DNA of 64,000 bases from Bryopsis sp. KO-2023 (lineage: Eukaryota > Chlorophyta > Ulvophyceae > Bryopsidales > Bryopsidaceae), in the NCBI GenBank assembly GCA_030272585.1, contig BSYQ01000002.1, positions 4,526,001 through 4,590,000 of the forward strand. Reading direction: 5' to 3'. Below the pieces are notes generated by a model. It did not search any database and was not told the DNA's origin. It saw only the letters and a list, made by a program, of their open reading frames with translations. Shown here one piece after another: positions 1-12,310 of the stretch. Each line of letters starts with the position of its first letter. Positions within the stretch are counted from its first letter, which is position 1. The position numbers and the translations under genes were made by a program.

Positions 1-1421
1 AAGTTCTTGATATGTGATTTCCGTGAATGTCAAATCAGCTGACCGCAGTAGAGTGCCAGCCCTCGTCAAGTTTTGATGAAATTGATAACCGCGCGTGCGT
101 GTTCCGGATATAAACTACAAATGCTTGGGTGGTCACAATTGTCGCCTCTGGATGTTGCATTCTGAGAGTGACTTTCGACGAAAAAGACTTTCCTTTATAG
201 TATCTGCGTTTCGCTCTTTCATCAAACAAGGCAAATTGTATTGGCGACAACATTTCTCACGGATTTGATGGATCGGGGCATAAGTACGATTACGTACGGA
301 GGGGAAGGCTTGCATGCGTTTGTGAAAGTCCTGTAGTGACCGTGTTGTGAGCGTTGCGGCCGGACATCTTATAAACATCACATCAATTTTTTTTTAAATA
401 AAATCAGTTGCATATTTATTTCTTATAAATATGAGGCCACCACCCCCCGGTTTGGGAAAAAGCACGAGGTTACCACAACGCTAAATATAAGTGGAAACTC
501 CCAACAGCCAACGCCTGATAAATCAGGGCTTGAAGTGGTACCATCAACACCTCCTTTAGGCCCAAGAAAACCCAAAAAATGTCCTATCAAAACCGGATGA
601 GCCCCTTCGTGATAAGCCGACGAACTTCGTATTGAGTTTTCTCCTCGGAGAACGGCCTAGACGTGTATATTCTCACTATCAAACACTTTCACCAATACCA
701 CTCGCGGTCATCCCGAGCAGGAAAAAATTTTTAGTATTGATGCGTTAGTCTTTGAGGACGCCTTGTTCAGAGGTGTTGAATCCGATCTTTTGGATGCCAC
801 AGAGGAAAAAGCGTAGGACGATAATACAGGAAAAATGATCAGTTCGGGTTCGCTATTGTTTTGCCCCGGTCACCGAGCGGAAAGAAACGGTAGCTAGTTG
901 TTCCACCATAAACTCGACGTGATAGAAAACATTATCGCTGAGAACGTATGGTTTTCATCATTCTTTAGCCATGGGGAGGCATACCTTGAATGTCTAGACT
1001 TACTCCGATTTTTGTCCCTAGTTTCTGGAATTAAATTTAATTTCACAGTTTCCTCATGTCTCTTTGAAAAACCAAGAAAAAAACAGGAGCTTAAAGATCT
1101 GTTCAAGTCCTTGCAACAAACGCAAGGGAGTTACGATAAGCAACCTTGCTTTCGATTTCACTCACGGGGGAAAGCTATTTTTTTATATTACCGAAGGCCA
1201 CATTATGAACATTCAAGGCAGCATACATCCGCACCGCTCACGATTTTAAATGTGTTTATAAGTGGGGTGATCACGAAGAGTAGCTGCACATTGTAGATTA
1301 AGATAATCGAGATCATCGAACGCCTCGATATTGCGTTGGGCTAAAAAACAAAGCTCTCTATTAAGTATAATGAACCATGTCATAATCGCTTGAGGGAATA
1401 AACAACGTTTTCGTTGCGCAT
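1..1421. other. no supported gene
   Basis: AT-rich sequence with only short, mutually overlapping open frames, none with a recognisable domain or splice context. It is probably decayed repeat DNA continuous with the fragments that follow. Confidence 0.5.
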
Positions 1422-1776
1422 CTACAACGTCAAAACTACCGCTGGAAACTCTTCCAAGTACGAGGTGCTCCTTTCATCATTGCTTTTCTCACTATTAATG
1501 CTAATTATATTTCCGTTTTTAGGACCCCTGTATACGATGTATAACTCATCCCACCATGTGACCAATCCGTGAGTGTGAACATTCATGACGTTTCCCGGGA
1601 AATCACAAGGATGTGCTCCAATATTTCCCGTCACAATTCGCCCACATCTTATTGCATCGCTTGCCGGTAGTCCTTCAACATGAGATTGTACATATGCTTC
1701 AACCACTCCAGAAACCCCGGGCACACTGTTCTTCATACGTTCAACATCTCTAGAGATTTTCACACGTTAAAAACCA

Positions 1777-2070
1777 TCAGAAATGTGCAACCGTTTTTGC
1801 ATTTGCGACGAAATGTGATCTCAAAGGGAGTAGCTGCCCCCTTCTCGTGGAATATCCAAGGTATACTACGTGTTTCTCGCAGATTGTAGCGTTTGTCGCG
1901 TTGAGTTGGAAATCAAGTTTGTGAAGCCATTGCAACACCCTATCCAAATTGGCGTCATGCTCTTCATCTGGCATCCAACATGAGGTCACGAAACGCACGA
2001 CCGAACACCCTTGAGAAAGTTTTTTTATATGTTCACTTCTCATCGACATCCTTATCCGATACAAACGCAT
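1777..2070 (-). pseudogene. reverse transcriptase fragment of a retroelement
   Basis: A 97-codon open frame whose C-terminal half (EEHDANLDRVLQWL then VVYLGYSTRRG) resembles the end of a Ty3/gypsy reverse transcriptase, where an H-x-L-x2-V helix is followed by a YLGY-x-x3-G strand. The intact pol at 55-59 kb has the matching segment ending DYLGYHLSEKG. The catalytic YIDD region is not recognisable upstream. An adjoining open frame at 1422-1763 has no clear match. I read this as a relic on the minus strand; the family assignment rests on one motif block. Confidence 0.45.
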
Positions 2071-2106
2071 CTTTTTTGTCTTTTGGAAAGATAGGTAGGC
2101 AGCCGC

Positions 2107-2289
2107 TCAAGGATGGACACTATCACTCACAAACATATCTCTCCTTCCTTTCGCTAAGAGTGAAATCAATGCTTGAGTCACCCATATCGTATGCACCTTG
2201 TAGAGTTCTTTGTCCCTTTGTTGTAATAATTTCATGTAATCGTTTGATACATGATCATTCAACCATCTCCCTGGTTTCAGGCAATCCAA
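2107..2289 (-). pseudogene. Ulp1-like (C48) cysteine protease fragment
   Basis: A 60-codon frame beginning LKPGRWLNDHVSNDYMKLL, which resembles the start of Ulp1/SENP peptidase domains (WLND followed by a helix). The catalytic His, Asp and Cys blocks are not visible. Such domains are often carried by DNA transposons. A second, more decayed copy lies at 5526-5654. Confidence 0.45.
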
Positions 2290-3428
2290 ACTCGAGAGCC
2301 TCGTCGGCGAGCCTTCTTAACTGTTATGTCGCCCAATGCCTCCGAGTTTTGTTTAGTATGGGCCGCTCCCGTGCGAGTTGAGTCTTCCCCCACGCCACTT
2401 GCCGCCTGAACCGGTCATTGTCGCTCATCAAAGCTGTCCTCAATGTCTCATGATTACCTCTGTGTGATACGTTTCTGTCATCGTGCGGGGGGAGGTGCAC
2501 GGGCGTTAGCCACACTGCTGCTTTTTTCTTGTTGCACAACGTTTTTCGTTCCTACATCTTTGGTTCAGCAGGTAGTAGTCGTAAGTTCCTGGGCGGATAT
2601 TACTTCAAAAATAGGTTTCAACCTTCATTAGACGAGTAAACATATATTCACTATTCATCCAGCTTATAGGCAAGCACTCCATTCGAAACAATTCACCGTC
2701 TAATTCAAAACAAAAAAAGTTTGAAACGCGGAGCTAACTCTAAATGGTTTGAACTCGAAAAAACAGGGTTGGCACACAAAATTTCCTTCATTCTCGAGAA
2801 TCTCACTGAGAACAATCCAAAACGGCGAAGCGAAAAGGGTGTTTCAAGCTAGGATTGATGGTCAAATTGTAAAAACGTGTTTTCAGAAAAATCAAACACT
2901 ATCAACCCGCCATAAATTTTTGAGTCAACCAAGTAGAGGTCCGCCTTTGGAACGTCCATCTGTATTTTCACGGGGAGACCGTCTTGTGATGTGTTCAGAG
3001 CTAGCGTCTGAGCTATGGCTTCGACAGTTGGTTCGTCATCCCTTTGTTCCGTTAAGAGACGGGTTGTACTAGATTTCTTTTGTTCACCAACCCTTAAGCT
3101 CCCAGTGACCCTCTCTTCGATGGTGTCTTCGATTATCTCCTTTTCTGCTTCCAAAAATACGGCCTCCGTTATGAAGATAAGAATCAAGTGTCTCAATTTT
3201 AGGGAAAAACTTCTGATTGAGACCGTCCGCAATCTCACCAACGTTCGTTAACTTGGTTCCTAGCAGGTGCATCACATATGATAAATCCACCTGTGAGGCT
3301 GGCTTCAATCGTTTCCTCGACATGCCTTTAACTTTCTTCAGTTGTTTGGAGAAATCCACCAACCACCAATCCTTGAATTTGGGCTTCCATGAATGGTGAG
3401 AAACTTTGAGTTGAATCGTGGATTGAAG
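2290..3428. other. no supported gene
   Basis: Overlapping open frames on both strands (for example 2849-3241 and 3084-3362 on the minus strand) show no motif I recognise. Probably relic repeat sequence. Confidence 0.4.
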
Positions 3429-3433
3429 GATAT

Positions 3434-3855
3434 TGTTAGTATTTTAGCGCTGTACGAGGTAGTTTGGGATAGAGCCGAGGGTGGCTGACGCATGTGGGTT
3501 CACGAGTAAGACAGATTAGACCCAGAGTTTGGGGCATGCGTCAGCGTACTACACTTAGGGGTACTTAAGAGGCCCACTCGTTGTTTTGACATTCACTTTA
3601 CTTTGTAAGAACTCGGGATTCGTGGGATTGGTGTGTTCCCGCTTGTGTGTGTGTTTGTGTGTGTGTGTGTGTTAAGTGTTTGCCTGACGCAATCACTTCC
3701 CAACCCAAGTGCTCTAGTAGCGTTCACAACCGCGCTAGCTAGAGAGTTGTCTAAAGCAACAAACCCCACAAGTATACTTGCGTTAGCCAGCAAGTTATCA
3801 CGAATCCAACCAACACAGCCGACCACTATTGCGTCACCCACAAGCTTCACTATCA
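3434..3855 (+). mobile_element. solo LTR, family 1
   Basis: Begins TGTTAGT and ends TATCA, so it has TG...CA ends, and is flanked by the direct repeat GATAT at 3429-3433 and 3856-3860. It is about 97% identical by eye to the 5' LTR at 45866-46285 and shares its internal (GT)n run. No primer-binding site or coding region follows, so it is a solo LTR left by recombination between the two ends of a full element. Confidence 0.93.
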
Positions 3856-3860
3856 GATAT

Positions 3861-5525
3861 CTATAAAAATTCCAACATCCCCATCGAAACAGCTAGGATC
3901 TCACATCCATCGACCCCCTGAGTGATGTTTCATTTCTTGTAGCTTCTTCCACACATATCACGATAGATTCTCCCATTGAACCCCTCCAATTCCTCGTTGT
4001 CTTTTGAGTCTATGGTATCTTCTCAAGTGCCAATTGAAACTCAGTGCTGGCATGGTCTGAGATCCCATATGCAAACGTCGTGACAAATTAATAATGGACA
4101 AGCTAAGGAACTGAGACGAGGGTCACATCAATCTAATGTGGACGCTGAAGCTGATCAACATACGTTGGCGGTGAATTAGTAGCAACCATCTCGTTGTCCA
4201 CAATCATTTGCTCCTGTTTCTTGCCAACAAAATTTAACTGGATAGTTGGAGATCCCTACAAAGGAGAATGATTATTTCCATCCATGGCCATAACAATCAC
4301 ATCATTGTGATGAGTCTTCAAATTTATCGGGATGGTTTTCAATCCTCAGAGGCCTTGAGCTCTTTTATGTTAAATATTATTTGTTACCAAATACACCTAT
4401 TTGTCGTTACAAAAGAACTTGACGCCAATGACACAATCATTTGATCTCATTTCGATCTTGAATTCTAGGACAAACGAATGTGTTATTTAAAAAGACAATC
4501 GAAATCGTCGAAAACTTGATATAAGATCAAAAAAACAGGTAGGGAAACCAGAAACACGGGCTTCGCCCTTTTTATCGGGTCCAACCCGACTGCTCTCCTA
4601 TAAGATCCCTCCCCGTCCTGGAGATCCGTTTTAAGGTTTCTTGACCAAGGGCGAGTCGTTTTCTTGGCGCAGACAAGACATGAGCTGGTAGCTCGACATT
4701 TCGTATTGAACTCATATCAAGGGGAAAATCAATCCATCAAGAGAGGGAGAAGCAGCACAAAAGATGATTGATCCTCCCGGTACGCCCCACCTGGCCGAAT
4801 CGATCTCATCATCCTTTCGGTCCGCCAAAGAATCTCGGGAACGTTGCCCGATCCGAGGTCGGTTATGGAACTCGCTCCACTTCTCCTTGGGCTGGGGACT
4901 GGTTCGTTAGGATCACCTCCACGGTAGGAAGCACCCCCTTGTCGTACCACTTCATCGATGCACCTCATCAACCACCAACTTTGCTATACTTCTAAATTTA
5001 ATTGATACACACAACACCTATAGACTGCTTGCGACAACTTATGAAAATCGTACGTGATAATTTTTCGTTTTCCATATTTTACGTTTCCTTTTTTGCCCGC
5101 ACCTGATTGTGCGTTTGGGTCTCACGCAAGTGAGCTCTTAATTATATAATGTACATTCCAAAATATATGTGATAAGAAACAAAAATGAGGATTTGACGAA
5201 AAGCCCAGCGCTCTACTTTCCAAATCAAAAACAAGTCTCCTTGCTAAAAGCGTCGGGCAATGCACTTCATATCTGTTAGAAAGAACAACTGCCCGAGTTG
5301 AATTGAACGTTGCATTGATTCCATCCAAACTTGCGAAACGGCACAGAAAAATCGTAACAGTTACATCAGTTCATTCTCGAAACTCTCATCAGTGTCCGAT
5401 TGCGTAAGTTTACTCACTCCGGGTTCTTCAAAGTATTTATAAAACAACAATAACATAATCACCTTTTGCATGCAAAAGAAAAAAATGATATCATCAAGTT
5501 GCGAGAAGATATCGTCCATACTAGC
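3861..5525. other. no supported gene
   Basis: No coding signal beyond short open frames. It contains degenerate, unassigned repeat sequence. Confidence 0.4.
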
Positions 5526-5654
5526 ATCAATGAGTCATTCATATTGTGCGCATCTTGAAGCGTTCTTTATCTCTTGATTGGAATAATTTCAGATAATCGT
5601 TATATTACAAAATCATTCAACCATCTCCCAGGTTGAAGGCCATCCAAACTCAAG
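5526..5654 (-). pseudogene. second copy of the Ulp1-like fragment
   Basis: Aligns by eye with about 2166-2296. The minus strand reads LSLDGLQPGRWLNDFVI and then meets in-frame stops, where the other copy stays open. The pair shows that a repeat family carrying this domain has decayed here. Confidence 0.5.
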
Positions 5655-5957
5655 GTCTACATGGGGTTCTCTAATATAGGGAGTTGGCTAGATAGTGGTA
5701 CTTCGAGGTGTGCTAACGTTTCTTCTTTGTCACTTCCTGTAATAAGGGCTTGTGCTTGTTGTTGTGTTTAAACCGTCCACACTTCAACTTCGTGGCGTGA
5801 ATGATGAAGCAAAACACATTTCGTTGGGAAATCATCGCGCATCCACCCAGACATATAGGCCACTCTTATGGCTTTTTTATACTTATCGACGTCCATAGCA
5901 TCAAACACTTGTTTGATGCAACACTCTTTGTACCACGATTTTTCTGTGTTTTCGATG

Positions 5958-6841
5958 CTAAATTCTACGGAACGTCGCTGTGTTTAAACGATGAAGGTAT
6001 TCGATCGTGCACACATTCGTATTACTTCCATGCAAATCTAACATGTTGACATTCATATTCAACTCGATGATGACGTCTTCTTTCAACACGGTTTCTCGCC
6101 CCAAACAGTGAAACTTAACCTCGCTAGTACCCATCACTCGGTCCTTGAAAAAACGGGGTGGGAATTGTGCGTCTTCAATTGTGACGTCAGACGGCAGTCC
6201 AACGGTTTCGACGTCTTCTACGTCCATATCCAATGAGCCAAAAGCCTCTGTTTTCGAAAGATACTTGGCCAAGTAAAGCGCAATAAATGTTCCGGTACAA
6301 CGCATCATATTCAGATGGGCATCCCAGATGAAAGTCGCTAACGAAGGATGCGAAATCATTCTTTTGTCGGTAGATGTTAGCCCTGTTCGATACGTCCAAT
6401 CACCGGTGATAGGACACACATGTGTTTCATCACACGGCAAGCCCGGAAATCCATATTTGCATCGCACCCGCCCTTCAATCAAACATTTGTCGGAACATGA
6501 GATGTTGTGTGTTGCATACATTTTGACAACAGTATACACAACTTAGAATCCGCTTTGGAGAGCGGTAGCAACGACGGAAGGCGACAACTGATCTCGTTGT
6601 TAACCATCTCCACATCGTATCGATTTACTCAAAGCAACAAATGACAATGAGGCAATCCACCAGATTGGAACTCGATCCGGCCCCAATGGTGTTGAACGCG
6701 CTTTAAAATCGTCTTTGATTTGGCATTGTCGTATACAAAATTTGCCAAGAAAAACAACAAATGTCTCCAAAAGAGTTTGAATATCTCGACGCCCAAATCT
6801 TGCTTCTTCACCTCTGGGTAAGACCCCCTAACCATTCTCAA
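5958..6841 (-). pseudogene. Helitron Rep (HUH endonuclease) remnant
   Basis: Two open frames, 6629-6841 then 5958-6539, are successive parts of a Helitron-like N-terminal/Rep domain. The first ends GGLPHCHLLL, matching the two-histidine metal motif (usually LPHxHxLL). The second has a Cys-rich start (VRCKYGFPGLPCDETHVCP), then DAHLNMMRC, then YLAKYLSK, which fits the tyrosine nicking motif of rolling-circle transposases. The two parts are in different frames and about 90 bases of open frame are missing between them. No helicase domain was found nearby, so this is not an autonomous element. Confidence 0.75.
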
Positions 6842-9693
6842 AAGCTCTTCCAGTAAAACCCTTGGTGAACCAATGGATGTGTTGTGTATGTCAGATCAAT
6901 GGGCGGTTGTGCGATAAGCTAGGTTTGCAGCCCCACGTGACGAAACTGGAGTGGAGCGAAGAAAGAGGAAAAAGATCCAGAGTAAATTTGTGTTTGACGA
7001 GCAAGCTAGCGAATGGCCAGTAATAATGCGTATAATTGAGGTTATCGATGTATCTAACCAAATGGGTTTGTCATGAAACAAATATATACTTGTCCAAGCG
7101 ACCCTCTCATCCAAACACCGCAGACCAGCACACATGTTTGTACTTGTACTAGCTAACCATCACGTTATCCATAAAGATTTGTGGATGTGTTGCCAAGAAA
7201 AAAAAAAGCACTCTTAGTTGTTGGTATCGAAAATATTTATTAAAGTGGAGACTAAAGTTTCCACACTCTCTTTATCTAGTCAACCCAATCTTAAAATTTG
7301 TGCATCCACACGATCATGCATGTTCGCTATTGTTGAACAACTCACTTAATGACTCTCTTGTTTCGCAACCACCTTGCTTATTATCCAGTCGTCATATCGC
7401 TTTTGCTCGTCTCTTATCCTTTCTCTCGTTGTATGCTTGCCAACGGACTTTCTCGGACATACGGTGGTTAGCTAAAGTTGCTAAAAGGCGTGTATCAGAG
7501 AGGGATTGTCCTGAACGGCGTCGCCACGAAAGTTTGCAAATATGCAAGTCGGTGTGGCGCTAATGTTGTCAGACTTTTCATGTTTGCGTGTGGTGATGAT
7601 GATGATTTTTTCTATTATAAGAGGTCGTCCTCAATCCTAAACATCATTTTTCAACTTCCCTTGTATTAACCTTTCTAGATGAGGTCTAGCATATCAAGAA
7701 GGAAGCCTCTCTAGGAGAGAGCATCTATTTAAATCCCCGTCGGGGAGTTTTCTACAATCTGGTTTGAATACAAGATAGTCCCCCCTCCCTCCCGGTCCTC
7801 CTTATACTGCGGCATTTTCTTAATGAAAAGGGCACCTAGGGTACCTAATACCGTCCTAGACTGGCGTGACGCCAATATGATAGGCCTAAACCTGAGGATA
7901 TGTGCCATACTAATTGTTAGAGCCCCACCCATGTTTGTTTCTTTCTTTATTGTTCAGACAAAGAAACCCTATTTGATCTCACTTGACTATCCCATACTTC
8001 GGTATCACATCATTCAAGGAACATTAAGAATCATTGGGTTCTTTAATCACAAATGAGTTGGGCTGAGAGTCTAGTCGCTCCCCAACGGATTCAATAATAG
8101 CGTAACCTATAAGCACTTCCTATCAATTCTCTATCGTTAAGAAAAACAAGCCTCCCTCGACTAGACGTACGGCTGCCAAACACATTCGCCCAAGCAAGCG
8201 GTATTAATGGGGTGAAGGCTTGTTGCAGAGGGTGCACCGACCTTACAACCTTGCAACGCGGTTGCACTAGGTTCATCTTCCAAAGACTCTGTCGTATGTC
8301 CACTACTTGTCTCTTTGTCGACCTCCGTGCATTCGTCTTCCCTTTAAGTTGCTGGTGAACCGCCCTGGTCATAGGCCCTTTCCGTGCTATTATTTTTTTT
8401 GTTAGCGCGACCACGTCGAATTTTGTATCAATGATGTATGAAAGGGGTTGTAATCAGCTTTTGTTTTACATCAATTTTTACCCCGAAGGGCATATCAACT
8501 GATGGTTCAGAGTTTGTCCTCACGCAATACAAATCCGCTAGAATAACCGACCAAAGCCCCGAAATCAAACGAAAACCAGACGAACTGTAAGTCGTCAGCG
8601 ACCCCTGTCGTATATCCCACGTCACTACCTTTCAAATTCCCAGGCAATGAAGTGTCACTTAAATCTAGATGAGGTAATCGCTACGCACGACACATCTGTC
8701 AGAAAAGAATAAAAGCCAGAACTCTTGCGACGTCTTAGAAAAAACCAAGCAAAAATCCCAATAATTCCCTTCTGTCCCTCTTCGGTTCTGATGTAGCAGT
8801 GACTCCTGTTCCAACAATGTAGTTGGAACCCAGACCACCCCCCACTAAGACTTTTTTATCAAAGTATCATGCCCTTCATATCCATCCCAAAATCACAAAA
8901 TCACGTGATTACGCTCAAATCTACCTGCTCCAACCCATATCCGTAGAGCTCCCCAGTCAGACTCAATCCAACGTGATCCATCCAATGTCCATGCTGTAAC
9001 AATGTCCATCAACGCCATCAAGGGAACCCTCTTGTGATACAATATGGCGAAATGTTATTATCGGGAAGTATTGCTTCTTTTAGAAACATGATCGAAAACA
9101 TGCATCCAAAGGCAAGGAGTTTTTCTCCTAGCTCTAGAAAGCTCTGCAACTATGCTTTGAAACGGTCAAATATACCTGCACTTTCAATTTCCTTCAATGA
9201 GCGACAAAGTCAATAGCAAGGTTATCGAGAAAACATGGATTCCCACTTAGCAGCTATTGAGTGCGCCACCAAACGAACTTCGCTATTAACCGAAAGATGC
9301 GTCGAAATCATTTCATTGGATCTTATATTAATATCCATCATAAAAGATGTAAACCCCTAAAAATTATCTTACTGCCAGAACTTCGCTGATAAAGTAGCTT
9401 TCGCTCGTGTTTATATTTGATATTTGAAATATCTATATCTACTTTGACGGTGTAACCACGAAGAAAACTCATCCCGTTTGTTGCATTATGTGAAACGAAC
9501 TTTCTCTCCCATCCCATAGTACTTAATTATCACCTCGGGAAATCGAACCCCAACAGAGAGTGGTGTTCGACGCGTTTTACTCTTTGCACCACTCCCCGCG
9601 TGATCCCTTCAAAGATTTTGTCCATTTCCGCTTTTCTTCCTCAATTTCCAGCGGGTGCGGGTGTGGGTCTTATTGCCGCCTTTTTGAAACATG
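6842..9693. other. no supported gene
   Basis: Low-coding, AT-rich sequence with many frame interruptions; no domain, tRNA or clear transposon end was seen. Confidence 0.4.
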
Positions 9694-9960
9694 TCAGGTG
9701 GCACTTCCATCTCTTTGAAAGATATTTTAATCTTCAAGACTTCAGGCGGACACTTGGATGTATATTTTTATACGACTCTCCCATGGACATTTGTTGAAAA
9801 CATTGTAAATCGAGCATAATCTTGTCACGTAGTTGGCACACTAATATCCGGTTGCCCATTTTTTTCGTACGGCTTAGTGTCACAATAGGCCATTGTCTTC
9901 TCTAACTTTCTGAATATGTAGATTGTTCGTTTCTAACTCTTAGAACACTTCGTCCTATTG
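9694..9960 (+). repeat. dispersed repeat A, copy 1
   Basis: Starts at GTGGCACTTCCATCTCTT and is similar along its length (roughly three quarters by eye) to 12039-12310, including ATAATCTTGTC and CTTCTCTAACTTTCT. No coding capacity; TE family unknown. Confidence 0.65.
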
Positions 9961-10989
9961 TCTTTTTGTTAACTTTCTCGCCCGAACCCGTCTTCTCAAA
10001 CCTCGAAACATCAAGTTTTACCAAGGAGTTTTTGAACGCGACAATTATCACCTAGACTATAATTGTTATCAGATACAAACCATCCGATGCATCTTCACAT
10101 TGAACAGTGAATACCTATTAAGAAAATAAGGTGGGGAATATTCTTCTTTGACCAACAAATTCTCCACGCAACAATTTCAGACGAACTATCTACCCAATCT
10201 TCTTTGCTAGATTTCTTGAATTAATAATCCAACACATCACATTCAATAAACCTAGGATGGATCTGAATCTTAGGGGATGTTTGATTTCTTGTCTAAGCTA
10301 TCTGACGCTCAAATCTGGTGGTAATCCATTACCTACTTAGTAATAATGGATCTAAAAAGTGGCAGCGGAAAAGTTGTCCATACATATATGTGTTTTTTTT
10401 GTCTTTCTACATGTCATTTTTGTTAACTCCGGAGTTCCTTCTATTTGAGTATTCATGGTGTCATGAATGGTCTATCACATCCACAATCTTCATTGCTTCC
10501 ATACGACCTTCCATCGTTTCTGGAACTTTGTCTTCCTGGCGATTCAACCTAAACCGACGCATTCTCTTATAACTTGAGGTAACTTCTCGAAAACCCCCGC
10601 CAATACCACTATCGTGATCCAACTCCACCAGCCTATTACAATACCTCAAGGTCCGCAATATAACCAATGATCTTACTGGTAGTTCCCCTAGTTCCGAATA
10701 AACAAAGCAAGGGACGGTTTGATTTGGTAAACCCAACATCTAGCGAAAAAAAGACAATTGCATCGCCTCAAGCGTCTTCCACTCACGCTCTTGGAGCTCC
10801 ATGCCCCATACTCCAGAACCAAAAAGAACAACAGGTAGGACGACTATTCGGTACAACAAAACACGAATAGACAATATCGACCCGCCCATTTGCGAACTTG
10901 GCCAACTAAAGAACGAAATTTTAAGAGTACCACCATACAGGGAGGTAAGGAAGGTCGGTCCCCATTCTTCCCGACCATCACTCTCACTA

Positions 10990-11289
10990 CTATGGCGGCA
11001 TATCTTGCAAATACCTTGGCTCCACTTGCTTGAGCCCTGATGCTCGTCTCACGCAAAGACCCAAATGTGTCCGTTGGAAGAACTCTCTCGGATCAAAATG
11101 ATCGGGTTGATCATTTTTGGCCTTACACACCGGCTTATCAAACATATGTGCCATATTCCCATAGTACTCGCTAGAAAAGAGCCCATCCTCTACCTTGACC
11201 CTCGTCGTCTCGATGATGTACGGGAGCATCAAAGCTGTCACCAACAAAGCAAAGAAAATGTAGAAAAGGGAGGTCCTTGTAAGCCACAA
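10990..11289 (-). CDS. hypothetical ORF with one membrane segment
   Basis: A 99-codon open frame. Near its start is a hydrophobic run (LFYIFFALLVTALMLPYI) long enough to span a membrane once, followed by a hydrophilic tail. No family is recognised and nothing nearby gives it context. Chance or transposon origin is as likely as a real gene. Confidence 0.2.
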   Translation of the reverse strand: MWLTRTSLFYIFFALLVTALMLPYIIETTRVKVEDGLFSSEYYGNMAHMFDKPVCKAKNDQPDHFDPREFFQRTHLGLCVRRASGLKQVEPRYLQDMPP

Positions 11290-12038
11290 ATGAATGTTTG
11301 TTAGTTTCTTACGTCGTTTTCAATCCAAAAGTTCGCCAAGATTCAAGGCTAGCCATAAATAAAGTTCTTTTGAGATCGTACGTTTGTTTTTTTGCTACGG
11401 GGAAGTGACCCACGTTGTGGGTCGTGCGGATCACTGCCTCGACGTCTTTGGGGGAGACAGATTTCCCAAGCTCTGTCCGCGTCCAGCCGACACGACACCC
11501 CCTGACATTCGAAAAATACATCGACCTCGGTTGAACGTTGCGGGTCGGTTCTCGCTAGGGTAACTGTCAGACTGAAGATCCTCTATACCCGACACTGTAA
11601 ACCCTGAGATAATGCTCATCAAATGCAAAAACTATAAACGAAAACTTGTGCTAAATCTGCATCTTCTAGACCTACGCCGCCACGTCTATTCAAGCCTACA
11701 CTCTGGGCAGTGTTGCGATTTTTCAACTTTTCGAAAGCTACGTCTGCCTGTGACAAACCTTTCTACGATCTCTCGGAAAGCTACGCCTGATTACACTGCC
11801 TTTCACCAAAACTTTTCTTCTTTCTTTTGCTTCCCTCTATCCAAAACTGGAGGACAGTATGTTCCCCTAAACTGCAGAATCCTTACGGTTGCGCGACATG
11901 CTTCTGGAGTTCCACGCGATGGGAACGCGCGCGCCTCCCACAGGGAGCGAGCCGGCCAAGTGTGTTTGAGTAAAGCGACTCATAGCGTCTACATTGAGGT
12001 AACGCTTGCCACAGCGGGTCGTGAATTGCAATTTGCTG

Positions 12039-12310
12039 TCGGGTGGCACTTCCATCTCTTAGAAAAAATATTTTAATATCCAAGACTATAGGTGGACAAG
12101 TAGGTACATATTTCTAGGCAACGTTTCAATGGATACTTTTCAAGAAGCCTATAAGTCAAGCATAATCTTGTCGAGTAGGTGGCACAATAAAACCTGGTTG
12201 GTAATGTTGTGGTTCATTTTGGTATGACTTGATATTAGAACATTCGATTGCCTTCTCTAACTTTCTCAACACCCAAATTATTAGTTTTAATTCTCATAAC
12301 ACTTTGTTCA
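12039..12310 (+). repeat. dispersed repeat A, copy 2
   Basis: Direct-orientation partner of 9694-9960; both contain the GTGGCACTTCCATCTCTT start. No terminal repeats or target duplication were identified. Confidence 0.65.
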
